DNA of 64,000 nucleotides, taken from positions 1,742,163-1,806,162 of the forward strand of contig QVOM02000057.1 in assembly GCA_003586115.2 (NCBI GenBank). Reading direction: 5' to 3'. Origin of the DNA: Salvator merianae (lineage: Eukaryota; Chordata; Lepidosauria; Squamata; Teiidae). The position numbers and the translations under genes were made by a program. Positions within the stretch are counted from its first letter, which is position 1. The number at the start of each line of letters is the position of its first letter. The notes under the pieces were generated by a model. The model ran no database searches and was not told the origin of the DNA. It saw only the letters and a list, made by a program, of their open reading frames with translations. Below are positions 1 to 11,765 of the stretch, piece after piece.

Positions 1-1824
1 CATGGAGGTGCCCAGGCAGTCAACCAGGAGCACCCAACAAAAACAAAAGGACACATGTTCTATCAGGAAATGTCTGTTGCTGTTGAGCTGATAAATTAGC
101 ACTGGATATCTCTGTAAAGAGCAAGAAATTCTGTATCATCTCAGCCACACATGCCTTTCTCTAAGGGTGTGGTCATATATCATAAGGATAATCCCTATTG
201 GGGAGGATAGAGAATTCGTTCCCACATTTGCATTATAGCACAAACTCAGTTCAGACTTGTTTATGCTCACTACACATTTCTCCGAAGCTTGGCATAGGGA
301 AACAATACCTTTCTCTCCCCAGTGTTCACCAAATTCCCCTCCCTGTTTTGTCAGTAATTGGATGCAGTCCCAGCATTCAAATCTTGACTTCACGGGGGGG
401 GGGATGGGATTCAAACTCCACCCTCCCTATTTCCTTGCTGCTGCATCAGAAAGTGGATTCTCTTCATGGCATTACCTGTCATTCACTATTTGCTCCTTCT
501 CTCCCACTGGTTTTGTGAGGAAGACCTCTTTTAATGAAAGGAAACGTTGTTTCCCATGTGAATTACCAAAGAGAAAGGGAAGAAACATTATGTTGTTCTC
601 CTTGCAGGGATGGGACAGAAAGGAAAATGGAGGGTACGTGTCCTTCTCCTTGCAGGGACTGGAGAGAAAGGAGGAGACATGCACTGCAATGGCATCACTG
701 AAAAACAGACATATTCTTCCTTGATATGCCAGGTGCTATGCTCATTTCCCATCCCAATAGTGATGTTCTCACCCTCCTGTGCACGATGCTCTCAATGAAG
801 TCTGTTATTGGACAGGAGGAGATGGGGAGCTCTCCCTCTGCACAACCAAAAAAGTATGCCTTCCTCCCAAAATAGCCTACTTGTGCATTGTCACTTTGCA
901 AAATGAAAGGGGCTAACGATCTGAAACAGACCAGGAACTCACTTAATCCGAATGCAAAAATAGTCCTAATTTGGGCACTTTAGTCCAGAAAAAGAATGGA
1001 AAGGCGTTATCTTGTCAGGACAGTTGGAACTGAAGATGGCCTGTAAACTGATTAAATGCCATGTCCGACCACGCCCTTAGTGGAGTTTTCTAAGCTCACA
1101 TTCCAGCACTGCTTAAGGGCGCTGCACATTTTGGGATGAAGTTTTTGAAACAAAGAGAAAATAAACAATTTACTGGGGGTGAACTTTTTGCATGGATTTC
1201 CCGCAACCATAACTCTGCAAGCCAGGAACCCACAGCTGTAAATGGAAATACTAAAGAATGTTTTAAATAAGCAGTCATAAATTTGGCGTGATAGAAAGGA
1301 AGGTTTAAACATTTCCTACTTGGAGCGCATGTGTTTCTGAAATATGGACGTTATTAAGTTCAGTGCCTTGCCTTTAGCGTGTGTTATAATGTATCCAATT
1401 GACTTCAGTGGATGTTGCTGGAAATACTTTATCATTATTATAGCAGTTCATATATAAACATATTTTTCCCTGATATACACTTTCTTAATCTTCTAGTAAA
1501 TGTACACATGATGTTCTAATCTCCACACAAAACAACCACCAGCCACAGTGTTCCTTATGATGAACAAAGGCTCTTTATAATTTCACATGATGGACTTTTA
1601 AAATTACATCTATAAATAAAACTCCATAATAAGCTCATATACCATTCTAGACATTAAAAACACAGTCCTAAAATAAAAAGAAAGGAAACTTTTGTTGGAA
1701 GCAAGACAGGTTGAAAGCAATGACGCTTGTTTTTGATAAAACTTCTGAAATGTATTTTATACAAGATACCGTACCCTTCTGTTCCCTACACATAGTGGCA
1801 AACATATATAAACATATATACACA

Positions 1825-1905
1825 GTTTTATTTATTTATTTAGAACATTTATGTATTGCTTCTCATAAAAAGGAAAACTCTCAAAGCAGTTTATAGAAAA
1901 GTTAA
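1825..1905 (-). repeat. LINE/SINE 3'-tail remnant
   Basis: A TTTA-rich run is followed by text that reads, on the minus strand, as a decayed version of the common reptile LINE tail (a GCTTTGAG-like core, then an ATAAATAAATAAA end). It is short and diverged, so the family is uncertain. Confidence 0.4.
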
Positions 1906-1980
1906 ATTATAAGGGTTGCAGCGTCTGCATCTTTTCCCAAAAGCACTTGGCAATTCGAAGGAGCACTTATAAGTTGGCAG

Positions 1981-1982
1981 GA

Positions 1983-2033
<51 letters not shown>
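1981..2033. repeat. (GAAA)n microsatellite
   Basis: About 13 nearly perfect tetranucleotide units. It creates a spurious low-complexity open frame on the minus strand. Confidence 0.95.
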
Positions 2034-2161
2034 GAAGTTTAGCAGCCTGATTTAATCTGAATTTTCCCCAAAGCAAACCTGCATATTCCATGGTGCATGT
2101 TCTGTGGAACATGCTCCTATACTGGCTATCCAAATGCAGAAGAAAAGTAGACCAGCCTTGA

Positions 2162-2226
2162 TGAAGAGAAGAGAAGAGAAGAGAAGAGAAGAGAAGAGAA
2201 GAGAAGAGAAGAGAAGAGAAGAGGAG
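2162..2226. repeat. (GAAGA)n pentanucleotide microsatellite
   Basis: About 12 uninterrupted AGAGA-type pentanucleotide units, 130 bp from the GAAA array. Both are purine-rich on the plus strand. Confidence 0.95.
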
Positions 2227-2906
2227 AGGAGAAGTCAACTTTCTTTGCCCTTTATAATTTGTTAGTATCCATGGAATTACGTCCCATAGGCTGCGCATAG
2301 ATCTGCAGAGTGAAAATATAAAGTGCTAAAACTGGAAGAGACCTTGGAGGGCTAGAGAATGTTTAAGCAAAGCAAAATGCCTCTGCAAAAATCAAGCCCT
2401 TCTCTTACCCATGCTTTTGATTTTTCTGCACACTCAGAGGAATGCTGTTGCCACACGGAGTTGCAATCAACGGGCACTGCCCTCAAGGGCCATATATATA
2501 GTTCGATGGGCGGAGATGAAGCAGGCTCAATCCAGGAAGCCGTGTGGTCACAGTGGGAGGGTCCCACGCCAAAATGCAACTTTTTCACCACCACAGGCAG
2601 TGACGTTTCCTTCGCTCGCTTGGGTTATTCCTTTCGCTCTCCTCCGTCTTTGCGCAGAGACATGCTTCCCCGCGGGCCTTAAAAGACAAAGGAGCTGCTT
2701 GTTGTTTCAAGCCAAGGGCGAAGGAAGCATTCAGAGTTTCTCAAAGTGCTCTTCCAAAACAGCGTCGCCTGCCAGCAGTTGCGTGTGACCCTGAGCACTT
2801 TAGAAACTGGGAGGGAGAGGCAGGTCTTGTCAGGGTTAAAAATTCATTTGCTTGCCCGTCAGGTAGAGGCAAGATAAAACAACAACAGTAGGGGAATCCA
2901 ATTATT

Positions 2907-2936
2907 ACTATTATTATTATTATTATTATTATTATT
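2907..2936. repeat. (ATT)n microsatellite
   Basis: A short run of ATT units with one imperfect unit at its left end. Confidence 0.9.
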
Positions 2937-3084
2937 CATCATTTGCTCCAGCAGATTTTGGCAACTCTCAGGAACGCAACTTTCCCATTTCAGCTGACAG
3001 TTACAACCCATTGTTTGTTTTTATTGAAACTGCAAGCAAGCAGTTGCCTTCTGCTTCCCACTTTTCATAACTTGCACCTCAGAC

Positions 3085-3600
3085 TTGGCTATTATGTTGG
3101 GAGGTGGGAGTAGGGGCAACCAGTTTGGGTGGTCTTCTCCGGTTCTGAGTCCCAGAAGAACTGCAGTGGCTGCCAATTCGCTACCAAAACAAATTCAGGT
3201 GTTAACCTTAAACTTTAAGGCCCTAAATGGCTTCAGCCCCCAATACCTAAAGGAATTCCTTCTCCCATATTGGCCTGTCCGTGCCTTAAGAACTGCAGAT
3301 GAAGTCCTCTTGATTGTACCACCATCTTCAGTAGCTAGAGGGGTGGTCACCTGGGATAGGGCCTTTTCAGTGGCTGCCCCCAGACTATGGAGCAGTTTCC
3401 TCCTGCTGAAGCACATCAGGCATCTTCACTTTACATCTTTAGGAAAGCAGTGAAGACATACCTGTTTACCTGACCTTTGGCTAAGAAGCAGTTTCCCCTC
3501 CCTACTTTCAGGCACTGTTACGTTCTGTTTTTTACTGTTGTAACCCACCCTGAGACCTTTGGGTATAGGGTAGGATAAAAATGAAAATAAATAATAAAGA
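3085..3600 (+). mobile_element. L2-type LINE 3' fragment (end of ORF2 plus tail)
   Basis: The plus-strand frame 3085-3453 contains the string typical of the C-terminus of L2-family reverse transcriptase proteins: a FKALNG motif, a LLPYWPVRALR stretch, and RAFSVAAPRLW before the end. The frame is broken upstream, so only the last part of the protein survives. It is followed at 3538-3600 by the usual 3' tail (TAACCCACCCTGAGACC, then AATAAATAATAAA). This is a dead, 5'-truncated copy. The family assignment is from memory of L2 proteins and not from a search. Confidence 0.85.
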
Positions 3601-5089
3601 TATTAATTTTTTTTTAAAAGGTAACATATTCAGTGTATCATAGTAGCGCATTCTGGACTTTTGCCATTCAGTGAAGATTTTTTAAAATGTGCCAGTGTGA
3701 AAACTTTCTTGACTAGCACATAAAGGTTACATGCATTGATGAAGTAGGCTTAGTCTACAAATGCTTATGCTACCAACTTCTTTCTGTAAGTCTCTAAGGT
3801 ACTACTAGACCCTTAACTAGACAGATTTCTAATCTTCAAAACAAATCCTTTGAGAACCAACAATTTTAAGCCCATTCATAACAGATACAGGTATTGTAAG
3901 TCCTTTTAAAAAATAAACTCATGAGTAATTTTCTTAGGAAGCCTTGATATAAACATTTTTCGTTGCTTAAGAATTGTTTATTAGGATTTGATGATCTGAT
4001 TGGTCTGCTGACCATATTAAATGTGATCTCATTGTGTATTGTTCCCATGCAGTTTGGGCTAAAGGTATGAAAATGACTTTTGTTAGATTAGGAAGTTAAG
4101 AAGATTACCTGTAAAGGAGTCTTTTTTTATTATAGGTTTTTGCAAGTGCTTCTTGATTCTGCATTATCTACTATTACATTGACAGATACATGTGTACAAA
4201 ACACCCTCTGCTGGATGAAATTTTATCTGTGCAGCTAAAAGATTTCCACTTTTTATTTCTTCTTGCACACTTTCCTCTCCTTATTGTTAATTTTGAAAAG
4301 ACAGCGTGGATAGAATCATAGAAACTTTTGCTGAGTCACAGATTTTATCGTTCCTTGCCACTGGCCAGACTGTAGTTCAAATATTTGGAGGGTCAGCTTA
4401 CTATTAACTAAACTAAAGTAACCAAAACTCATAATAGGGTAAAAAAATAAAAATGCTTTTCCTATTACTTGTGTTTGAAATGTGGGAAGTTCTAGTTTAT
4501 TGATGGTTTGAAAACTACTGGAAATTTAGCTTTCTGTCTCAACCTTGATCTTGAGGAAATATAACCAGTTGTGCTCAGTTCAATCACATTATCCAAAGCT
4601 ACAGAAATTTACTGACCCTTGATAGCAATGTTCAAATCTTTGCATTAAAAAAGCACCAGATGCCATTGTTATTCTTTGTAATAAGTATTTATTTAGTACA
4701 TTTTTGTTACCTGCATATCTAGTTCTAAATAACATTTACCTAAAGGCCTTCAGTATTCAAAGAATTATTGATGTTAGATGCACTTTAGGGCACTTTTTCA
4801 GTTTATTCAACAAGAATGAACATTTGTGCTCAGTATCTTGTCAAGAAAACATTACAAATTATATCTAATTCGCAGACAAATTTCCAGGGGAGAGGGAAAG
4901 AGTTAAACAATGCTTCCCATTTCAACTTCCATTACTAGGGAGTATCTTTAAGGATAGAATATAGCCTCCTCTGGAGAGAGATTTTTGAAATACAGGGTAA
5001 AAGTAACAAGGTAGAAATTTCCCTGAATCACACTTCTCCTATTCATGTAGTTTTCTTGGCAACAATATGAAAGTACTTGGTTACTGCAT

Positions 5090-5195
5090 TCTTCCAGAAT
5101 AATGCTGGTGATGGAAACGAGAACCTTCTACACGCAAAACAAATGTTCCACCACTGAGTTACGGCCATTCTCACAATCAACAACCTTTCCACAAT
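5090..5195 (-). mobile_element. tRNA-derived SINE fragment
   Basis: On the minus strand the text reads as a decayed tRNA head: an A-box-like block (TAACTCAGTGGTGGAACA), a TTTGTTTTGCGTGTAGAAGG middle, then a degraded B box. It resembles the copies at 5815-5885 and 11676-11765. No functional tRNA is implied. Confidence 0.65.
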
Positions 5196-5814
5196 TACTG
5201 GTACCCTGGTGTAGTGTGAGGACCCTTTCTGGGCCACTCTCTTCCACATTCTGGTGTAGATTCAGAACAAGGAGGCCACATCCCCTGGTAGCACGTTCCA
5301 TTCACATTGGATGGAATGTAAGATATCTAGGGACAACCTAATCATGAGCCAAATGACCCAGGAGATGTAAGGATTGTGCTGCCAAAATGGGTACCCCAGG
5401 GCTCCAAGGCAAACAAACTTGCACAAGTTTCAGAACAGTGCGGGTAATTCCAAGTGCAGACAACCTTGTTCCAAGAGAGCTGGATTGCTTTAGTTGGGAA
5501 CCGTTCCAGTAGCCAGAGTGGTCCTTGCCCTGTCAAACGCAGAAAAGGACTGTGTACATTTTTATTTATAACATTTTTAGCTCAGTGAAGAGTCCTAATT
5601 TGACTTCTTTGGCCAAGTTCTCAACATTTCAGTGCTGAGGTTATTTAGTTATGGAAAGATGTAAAAGGTAAAGAAACTCTCAAGCTGATGTCAGCTCCTA
5701 GTAGGGTGCATGGATCTATCTGCCACTTGGGTCTGGATACAGCCACCTAGTTTCCATGGCAACTGCTCAGTCGTATTACAGCCTTGCCTTTTTCTGGGCA
5801 AATGTCAACATTAA

Positions 5815-5885
5815 ATTTTGAGTTTCCTGCACGCAAACCAAATGCTCTGCCATTAAAATTATCTTCGAAAGTCAACTTTGATGTG
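5815..5885 (-). mobile_element. tRNA-derived SINE fragment
   Basis: The minus strand carries an AATGGCAGAGCATTTGGTTTGC block followed by GTGCAGGAAAC, matching the head of the SINE family seen at 5090-5195. Only the tRNA-like head is clear. Confidence 0.5.
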
Positions 5886-7052
5886 GATGCAAAGGAACAG
5901 TTTCCTTCTTGACTGGTATCTCATTTGCAGAATGTTCTTGCCACCTGTACATTTTGGCTTTTTTTTGCTTTTAGAAAGAATATCTGGACTTTTTTTCTTC
6001 ATTGATCCAATAGGAATTATAATGTACAATGCTTGTTATTCAAGATGTATATTTGGAATTTTGTTTCCATGGAAATTACTGTTTTGTTCTGATCTATAGT
6101 GTTAAAGGGAGGGGATGCAGCTCACTGGTAATGCAAAGATACAAAGGTAACATTTGTATTTAAAGAAACGCATGTTCCACTGGGCAATTGAACAATAACC
6201 ATAAAAGGAATCACTACCCACAAAATTAATCTGGAACTATGGAAGCCATTATATTGCTTAACTTCAAAGTCATAATATCATTTAACTTCAAAATTAAAAA
6301 ATCAATTTGTAATCCAACTGTTGAAAATCCCAATGGTGGAATTACTTCTGACAATAGTCTCCAATATTCAACATTTGTGTAATCTGTGGCCTGTTCAGTT
6401 TCTATTTGGGTCTTGTGTCATTGCCAAAATGGAGCTGAATAAAAGTGTCAGGACTTCCAGACCTGTATAAAGTTGGAAATAAAATCATTTGCAATTTTTG
6501 TAAAGAACCATCATTCCCGCTGAAGATTGTGCATGTTGTCCTAACACCAAAATGTTTGGCTGACTGGCAAATTGTCAGTTATTGAACCCTTTTATTCTGT
6601 CTCTAGCCCTCTAGAAAAAATTGCAAAAATTGAAATTCTGAGATTAAGAAAGAGAGATCGCCACAACAGGGAGTACATTCATTTATTTTTGCGAACAGGA
6701 GTGTTGAATAAAATCCTTGGAAGCTAGGAAATAAAAATAAAATATTGTAATATATTTTGAAAAGAAATATAGCAGCAATTATATATTTTGTCTGGTGCGC
6801 TAATATTCCAAGGTTGGCTCACTCATAGCCAACCTGGACTCCACTTCTTCTTGCACCGTCTGTTATCTGATGTCGAGACCTTCCAGAGAGGAAAATACCC
6901 AAAATACAATTACACCAAGTTCTGAGGTTGTTGTTTCCTTTAAGCTTAAAATATAAAAGAGGGGGGAAAAAATTTCACCCACAATAATATCCATCTCAGA
7001 CAAACTTCCTCCTCAGGTTGGGTTAGGGTGAGCTTAGCAGCTAGTCTGCCGG

Positions 7053-7060
7053 TGACGTCA
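7053..7060. promoter_or_regulatory. CRE palindrome (CREB/ATF site)
   Basis: A full TGACGTCA site, 11 bp upstream of a CCAAT box and 50 bp from an identical site. Confidence 0.75.
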
Positions 7061-7070
7061 CGCGCACCCG

Positions 7071-7075
7071 CCAAT
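7071..7075 (+). promoter_or_regulatory. CCAAT box (NF-Y type)
   Basis: CCAATCAG, the preferred NF-Y context, sits between the two CRE palindromes. Confidence 0.65.
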
Positions 7076-7102
7076 CAGAGGCGGCGTTGGCGGACGGGGA
7101 AA

Positions 7103-7110
7103 TGACGTCA
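7103..7110. promoter_or_regulatory. Second CRE palindrome
   Basis: A second perfect TGACGTCA, in phase with the first at a 50-bp spacing (about five helical turns). Confidence 0.75.
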
Positions 7111-7144
7111 CCGTATCCCTCCGCCAGGCTGCCAGGACCACTTT

Positions 7145-7172
7145 TTGTGTGTATGTGTGTGTGTGTGTGTGT
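7145..7172. repeat. (TG)n microsatellite in promoter region
   Basis: A short TG run with one TA interruption, immediately downstream of the CRE/CCAAT cluster. Confidence 0.9.
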
Positions 7173-7299
7173 TTTGTGGCTCCGCCGTGTAGTAACTCGC
7201 ACCCCTTTCCACCCCAACGGCCAAAATAAAGACAGAGGGGGGGCCGGTGGTCATTTTCATCAGAATTAAGCGCCCGGCTGAGGGGGGGTGGCCGCTCAT

Positions 7300-7458
7300 G
7301 CCAGGCAGGCGCTCTTCCCGCTCCCGCGAGGCGCCGGAGGGGTGTGTGTGTGTGTCACTTTAAGAGTGGGGACGAGCCAGGCGGCTGGGAGGCCGAGCAG
7401 GAGGAGGAGGAGGTCGCAGGAGCAACAGCGGCGGCCGCAGCCGCGCCAAGACTGGAAG
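7300..7458 (+). other. POGZ: Probable POGZ noncoding exon 1 (5' boundary approximate)
   Basis: GC-rich sequence ends in a strong splice donor, GGAAG|GTGAGT, with the intron starting at 7459. It would splice to the acceptor at 17793 just ahead of the POGZ start codon. The 5' end is a guess placed within the CpG island. A second possible donor (CGCAG|GTGACG near 7729) could define a longer or alternative first exon. Confidence 0.5.
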
Positions 7459-7551
7459 GTGAGTTGGCGCCGCCGGCCCGTTATGTAGGGGGGATGCGGA
7501 CGCGACAGAAATCCAGCCGGATCGGTGGGGGGGAGGAGGGCGCGAGACTGA

Positions 7552-7567
7552 GGGGGGGGGGGGGGGG
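7552..7567 (+). repeat. Poly-G run
   Basis: Sixteen consecutive G residues in the CpG island, followed by GCC and CTG triplet runs to about 7600. Such runs are prone to assembly and sequencing error, so the length is uncertain. Confidence 0.9.
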
Positions 7568-8170
7568 CGCTGGTGCCGCCGCCGCTGCTGCTGCTGCTGG
7601 TGTGGTTGGTAGTGGCGGCGGCAGCGCTGCTTTTGCGCGTGCGCGGAGGCGGGTCGGGAGCGGCGGGGCGCGGGCGCGCTGCCGCGGGCGCTCACGGGCG
7701 CAGCTCCCTCAGCCCCTTAGGACGCAGGTGACGGTTGGGGACCGTTGGGAACCGGTTCGAACTGCCCGGACCTTATTTTCTTCTTCTTGTGTGCGTGTGT
7801 GTGTCTGCGTTTTTGTCATTCTCCCCTCCCCTCCCTCCCTCGTTGTCTCCCTTGATCACCGTTCCAAGGAGGGAGGAGGAGGAGGAGGAGGAGGAGGAGG
7901 GGAGGGGGAGAAGCCGCCGGGAGCGACGGCAGCCAGCGAGCGCGCACGCGCGCCGTACACAAAGCGAGCGCGCGTGCGCGCGTTGAGGAGAAGAGTGGAG
8001 AAGAGGGGGTGCCGGTGGGGGTGCTGGTGGGAGGGGGCGTCGGCGGCGCGAGCCGCGCAGGGCGGCCGGCGATTGGCCGCCAGGGGAGGGGAGGAGGGAA
8101 AGGGGCGGTGCTTCTCCTTCTTCTCGCTCTCGCGCTGCTCTCTCTCTCGCTCTCTCTCTTTTTTTTTTTT

Positions 8171-8324
8171 NNNNNNNNNNNNNNNNNNNNNNNNNNNNNN
8201 NNNNNNNNNNNNNNNNNNNNNNNNNNNNNNNNNNNNNNNNNNNNNNNNNNNNNNNNNNNNNNNNNNNNNNNNNNNNNNNNNNNNNNNNNNNNNNNNNNNN
8301 NNNNNNNNNNNNNNNNNNNNNNNN
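8171..8324. other. Assembly gap (154 N)
   Basis: A run of N directly follows an 11-T stretch and a CTCTCT run inside the POGZ CpG island. Alternative first-exon sequence could be hidden here. Open frames crossing it are meaningless. Confidence 1.
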
Positions 8325-10901
8325 AGCTGCTCTCCCTTGTCCCCCCCCCCCGCTTGGCCCCGCTAGGCGGCGGCAGAGCCGGCTCGCGCGCTGGAGGAGA
8401 AGCCTTGTTAGCGGCTCGCCCCTCCTCCCCCCTCTCTCCGCTCTCTTGAGCGAAACGCGCGCGGAGTGATACCAGCCTCCCCCCCCTCCTCCTCCTCCTC
8501 TTCTTTTCTCCGTCTTGAGGGGCGGGACGGGAGGAGGAGGGGAAGGAAGGAGGAGGGGTGGAAAAGGGAGTGAAGCGGCTTGGGCGCTCGCTGCCTCCGC
8601 TCATTCCCTCCCTTATCAAACATCCCCCCCCCGTTCCCCAGTGAAGGAGATGTAGTCCCAGAAAGAAAGACACACACACATGAGATCTGAGGAACTCTGG
8701 CTGCTGCTGCTTTTTCTTCTTCACGGGCTCTTGGTAGCCATCAAGGGCATCCTCCTCCTCCTCCTCCTCCTCACCCTCACCCTCACTATTATGACTCCAC
8801 TTCAGCACCCCCCTTTCCACATCTGTAACTCACAGGTCTGGGTGGGCGGCCATGTTAGGCAAAGGGATATATTTTGTTTTCGTCCGTGAAGTCGTGAGGG
8901 GTGAAGAGAGAGAGGCCGGCTCCCCTTTTAATGGGGGAAAGAATAATAAGATAACGAGGGAGAACAGAAGCTTTTGTGCTTTGGCTGTGGTGGGAATGGG
9001 CGGATGGTGGGCTTACCCCCCCACACCCTCTTTAGAACAAACAAACAAATAAAGGAGAGACTCTTTTCCATCCCTGTCTGCTCTTGCAGAAGTTGCTTTC
9101 CCTCTCCTTTTAGGCAAAAAGAGGGAGCAGAGGCAATTTCATGTCTTCACCTCTCCTTTCACAGACTTTTATTCCCTTGGTTTTTTCCTCTTTCTCTCAC
9201 ACTTTCAGACAAGAAGGAGCCACCCACCACTCCTTCTGGCACAGAATATTTTAATATGATGTTCTCATTCAGAAAAGAAATGGGGTGTGGATACCCCAGT
9301 TGTAAAAAAAAAAAAAAAAAGTGGCACCAGGCTTTCCCATTTTCTTTCTCTGATAGGCACCTAATACAATTTTTCCTTCTCTCTTTTTTTTGAAAACAAT
9401 TAGCATGAGTCTGACCATGTTGACTGATTTCTCTTGTGCTTAGGTGTCCTCTCTCATAAACCCATAATATTTATAGTAGTGGGTAATGTAAGTATTTTTA
9501 ATCCACCATCAGGGCCAAAAGGAGTAGGGGAGATAACCGAGTTCAAAAAGAAGGACTTGCTCTTTTCAGTTTCTCTTCCTTGCATGCAGACACACAATAT
9601 TCCCAATAGGAAGCGTGCATGTTGGTTTGCTGTCATCAAAATTAGGGAGCAGGTTATTGCTTTATAGTAACATTCATAGCCTATGGGCAGACCAACTTTA
9701 TTTGTTTCATGTTATATTATATAGATTTTCTCACTGGCCACTGTTACCATGAAATTGCCATGCCCTCTAGTATCACACAGGTTGAGCAAGATGGAAGGGT
9801 AAAAACACACGCCTTCTTTTGCACGTAATTATTTATCGGCTACAGTTGTATATCTCCCAGTGTTCAGTGTACAAAAAAGAATGGCTGTTGCCTTGTGTGT
9901 TTTAGATGAAAAATTGAATGTAAATATCATAAACAAATCTCCAAGTTGGCTTACACATAATTCAGTCTAACAGTCATTTCGCACAGATCAAAATTTCCCA
10001 GACTGTATGCCTGGGTGGCGTGTGAGATGATTTTAGGTGGTATGCTGTTGAAAGAGTGCATGGATGTGGGGAAAAAAAGGTAAAAGTGGTGTGTAGATTG
10101 CTGATGGTTGAAAAACATTGATTGACAGCATAAGTTGTATACAGAAGTGGAATAGTTGTCCAGAGTTTCTTGCTAGGTATGAGTTGTGCTGCAATCTTTG
10201 CATGAGCTTCTTACAGATTTATCCCTGGTAGTCATATTGTGTTAGTCTTGCATTCATAGTATGTGAAGAAAGTTTGTTGCACTTCCCTGTTTCTGCGTCC
10301 TTAGGCAAAAAAGACCTTGTGCTTACATCAACTGGCACACATGTAAGGCCTCTACAGTGTATCATATTTACAAACATTGTTTCCATGTGCTTGTAACAAC
10401 TAAGAATTACTGTATTCTAAGGACAGACTTTAGACTCATTCTGCAGATAAGTGCTGAAGCTAAGAGAATTGTGTGTGAAAAAAAATCCAGTGAATTGCCT
10501 GAATGTGATTAAAGTTGAATTCTTGTAAACTGTACAAGAGCTTTCAGTAGAGATAAAGGCTCTCTCTTGTCCTTCATTGAAAGTGTGGTGTCTTTTAACA
10601 TGACTGCGATATATAAGCACTTCTGTCTAAGGGGGACTGGTGTAACTGGATTTAGCTGTGTTGGAAGGGTTCTCCGTTACAGCACAATCCTGGGAAATTT
10701 TGCAGAGAACAAAAATCCCAGTGTCTTCAGGGGGATATACTATTTTGTAAAGAAGTTTGGGATCACAAGCTCAGAAATTCAGTATTTTGTCTTTCTTTGT
10801 CAAAACATCTAGGAAAATTTCAGAATTGCAGTCACCTCACAATTGCTTGTGAGAAAATTCAACTGGTTTGATGTCTTTGAAAGAGCTGTACATAAATTTA
10901 A

Positions 10902-11000
10902 GGCTGCATCCTGACATTGCTTGCTCATTCTGGAATAGCCATGCTTTATTTCAGAATATGCAAATACAGCAGAGTAAGTAAGAAAGATCTGGATGCAGTC
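10902..11000. mobile_element. Palindromic MITE-like element
   Basis: The ends are imperfect inverted repeats of about 35 bp: GGCTGCATCCTGACATTGCT at the left, and the reverse complement of GACTGCATCCAGA at the right. A related copy is at 61593-61670. There is no coding capacity. The superfamily is not determined. Confidence 0.6.
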
Positions 11001-11334
11001 TTGGAATGAAGTTTTCAGTGTCTTTTACTTTGTGCATCTGGAATCATCCAAATTTCCCTTTAACTGCAAAGTACCCATTACCAGAAATCACTGTTCCTCT
11101 TGCTTGTGTTTCTCCGTGGGAGAGTTAATAGTGGCCTACCATAGGATTCTTCTTGAGTTGTTTAAGTTCAAGGCTGCGTTAAAATTGCAGGACAAAACTT
11201 TACACATAGAACATTAGCTCCCAAGCGTGGTCATACCTGCTGCAGTTTGAATTGTTAATAGAGCAGAGTAGTTTTTTGTCGAACTTTGATTCAGCTGATG
11301 TAGAAAGACTACACGACAAGATGGGATGCTCCTG

Positions 11335-11555
11335 TCTCTCTACAACAGTAAGATCTATGTTAAATACAGGGGAACCCTGAGGAAATTTAGTAGGGAACTC
11401 ATATCTCTGTGATAACCATGTTGCCTGATGCAGGTCTGCCCACAACTGGACTAGTAATAGTGGCCGCTGTGTGACTACTGAGCAGGTGAGTTCCCTGCAT
11501 AATTTCCTTGGGCTTCCGCTGTACTTAACCTGGATCTTGCTGTCATAGAGAGGCC
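11335..11555. mobile_element. Inverted-repeat element (nonautonomous DNA-transposon-like)
   Basis: The left arm, 11335-11402, pairs with the reverse complement of the right arm, 11488-11555. The arms are about 68 bp with roughly ten mismatches, separated by an 85-bp loop. The inner right arm carries GAGCAGGTGAGTTCCC, also found in the large inverted repeat at 40350-40824, so the two look related. No transposase is present. Confidence 0.65.
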
Positions 11556-11675
11556 AAAGTTGTGATGGGAACCAATGAACTGTCTGTAATCTTTCTGTGC
11601 TATCAAAACTGGCCAAACTAAAGTTTGACACAGACTTAGAGCAGAGGGATAAAATTTAGCAGCATTGTTTGCATA

Positions 11676-11765
11676 CTTGCTATAGCATAATGGTAGAACA
11701 TTTGCTTTGCATACAAAAGGCCCCAGACTGACAATCTCCCTGGAAGAAGGGAATGGCCAACCATG
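11676..11765 (+). mobile_element. tRNA-derived SINE head
   Basis: TATAGCATAATGGTAGAACA resembles a Pol III A box. It is followed by TTTGCTTTGCATACAAAAGG and a weak B-box area, the pattern of reptile tRNA-derived SINEs. It is a decayed copy inside POGZ intron 1. Confidence 0.65.

Larger units (their letters stand above)
1..7000. other. Intergenic region upstream of POGZ
   Basis: No conserved coding exon is recognisable on either strand. Short open frames here lack family resemblance, or are repeat or LINE fragments. The content is moderately AT-rich and holds microsatellites (1981-2033, 2162-2226, 2907-2936), an L2-type LINE 3' fragment (about 3085-3600), a minus-strand LINE/SINE-like tail (1825-1905) and two minus-strand tRNA-derived SINE pieces (5090-5195, 5815-5885). 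The remainder shows nothing I can name. Confidence 0.7.
7000..8660 (+). promoter_or_regulatory. POGZ: POGZ CpG-island promoter
   Basis: An abrupt change to very CpG-rich sequence contrasts with both flanks. The first part carries two full cAMP-response-element palindromes TGACGTCA at 7053-7060 and 7103-7110, exactly 50 bp apart. A CCAAT box (7071-7075) lies between them. No TATA box is obvious at a fixed distance, which fits a dispersed housekeeping-type start. The island contains GGA and GCC/CTG runs, a 16-G run at 7552-7567 and an assembly gap. It is assigned to POGZ because it is the only CpG island upstream of the first coding exon on that strand, 10 kb away. Confidence 0.8.

Noticed and set aside
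7344..8820. Open frames across the POGZ CpG island on both strands
   Set aside because: They run through the N gap and low-complexity GGA/GCC repeats and lack conserved protein text.
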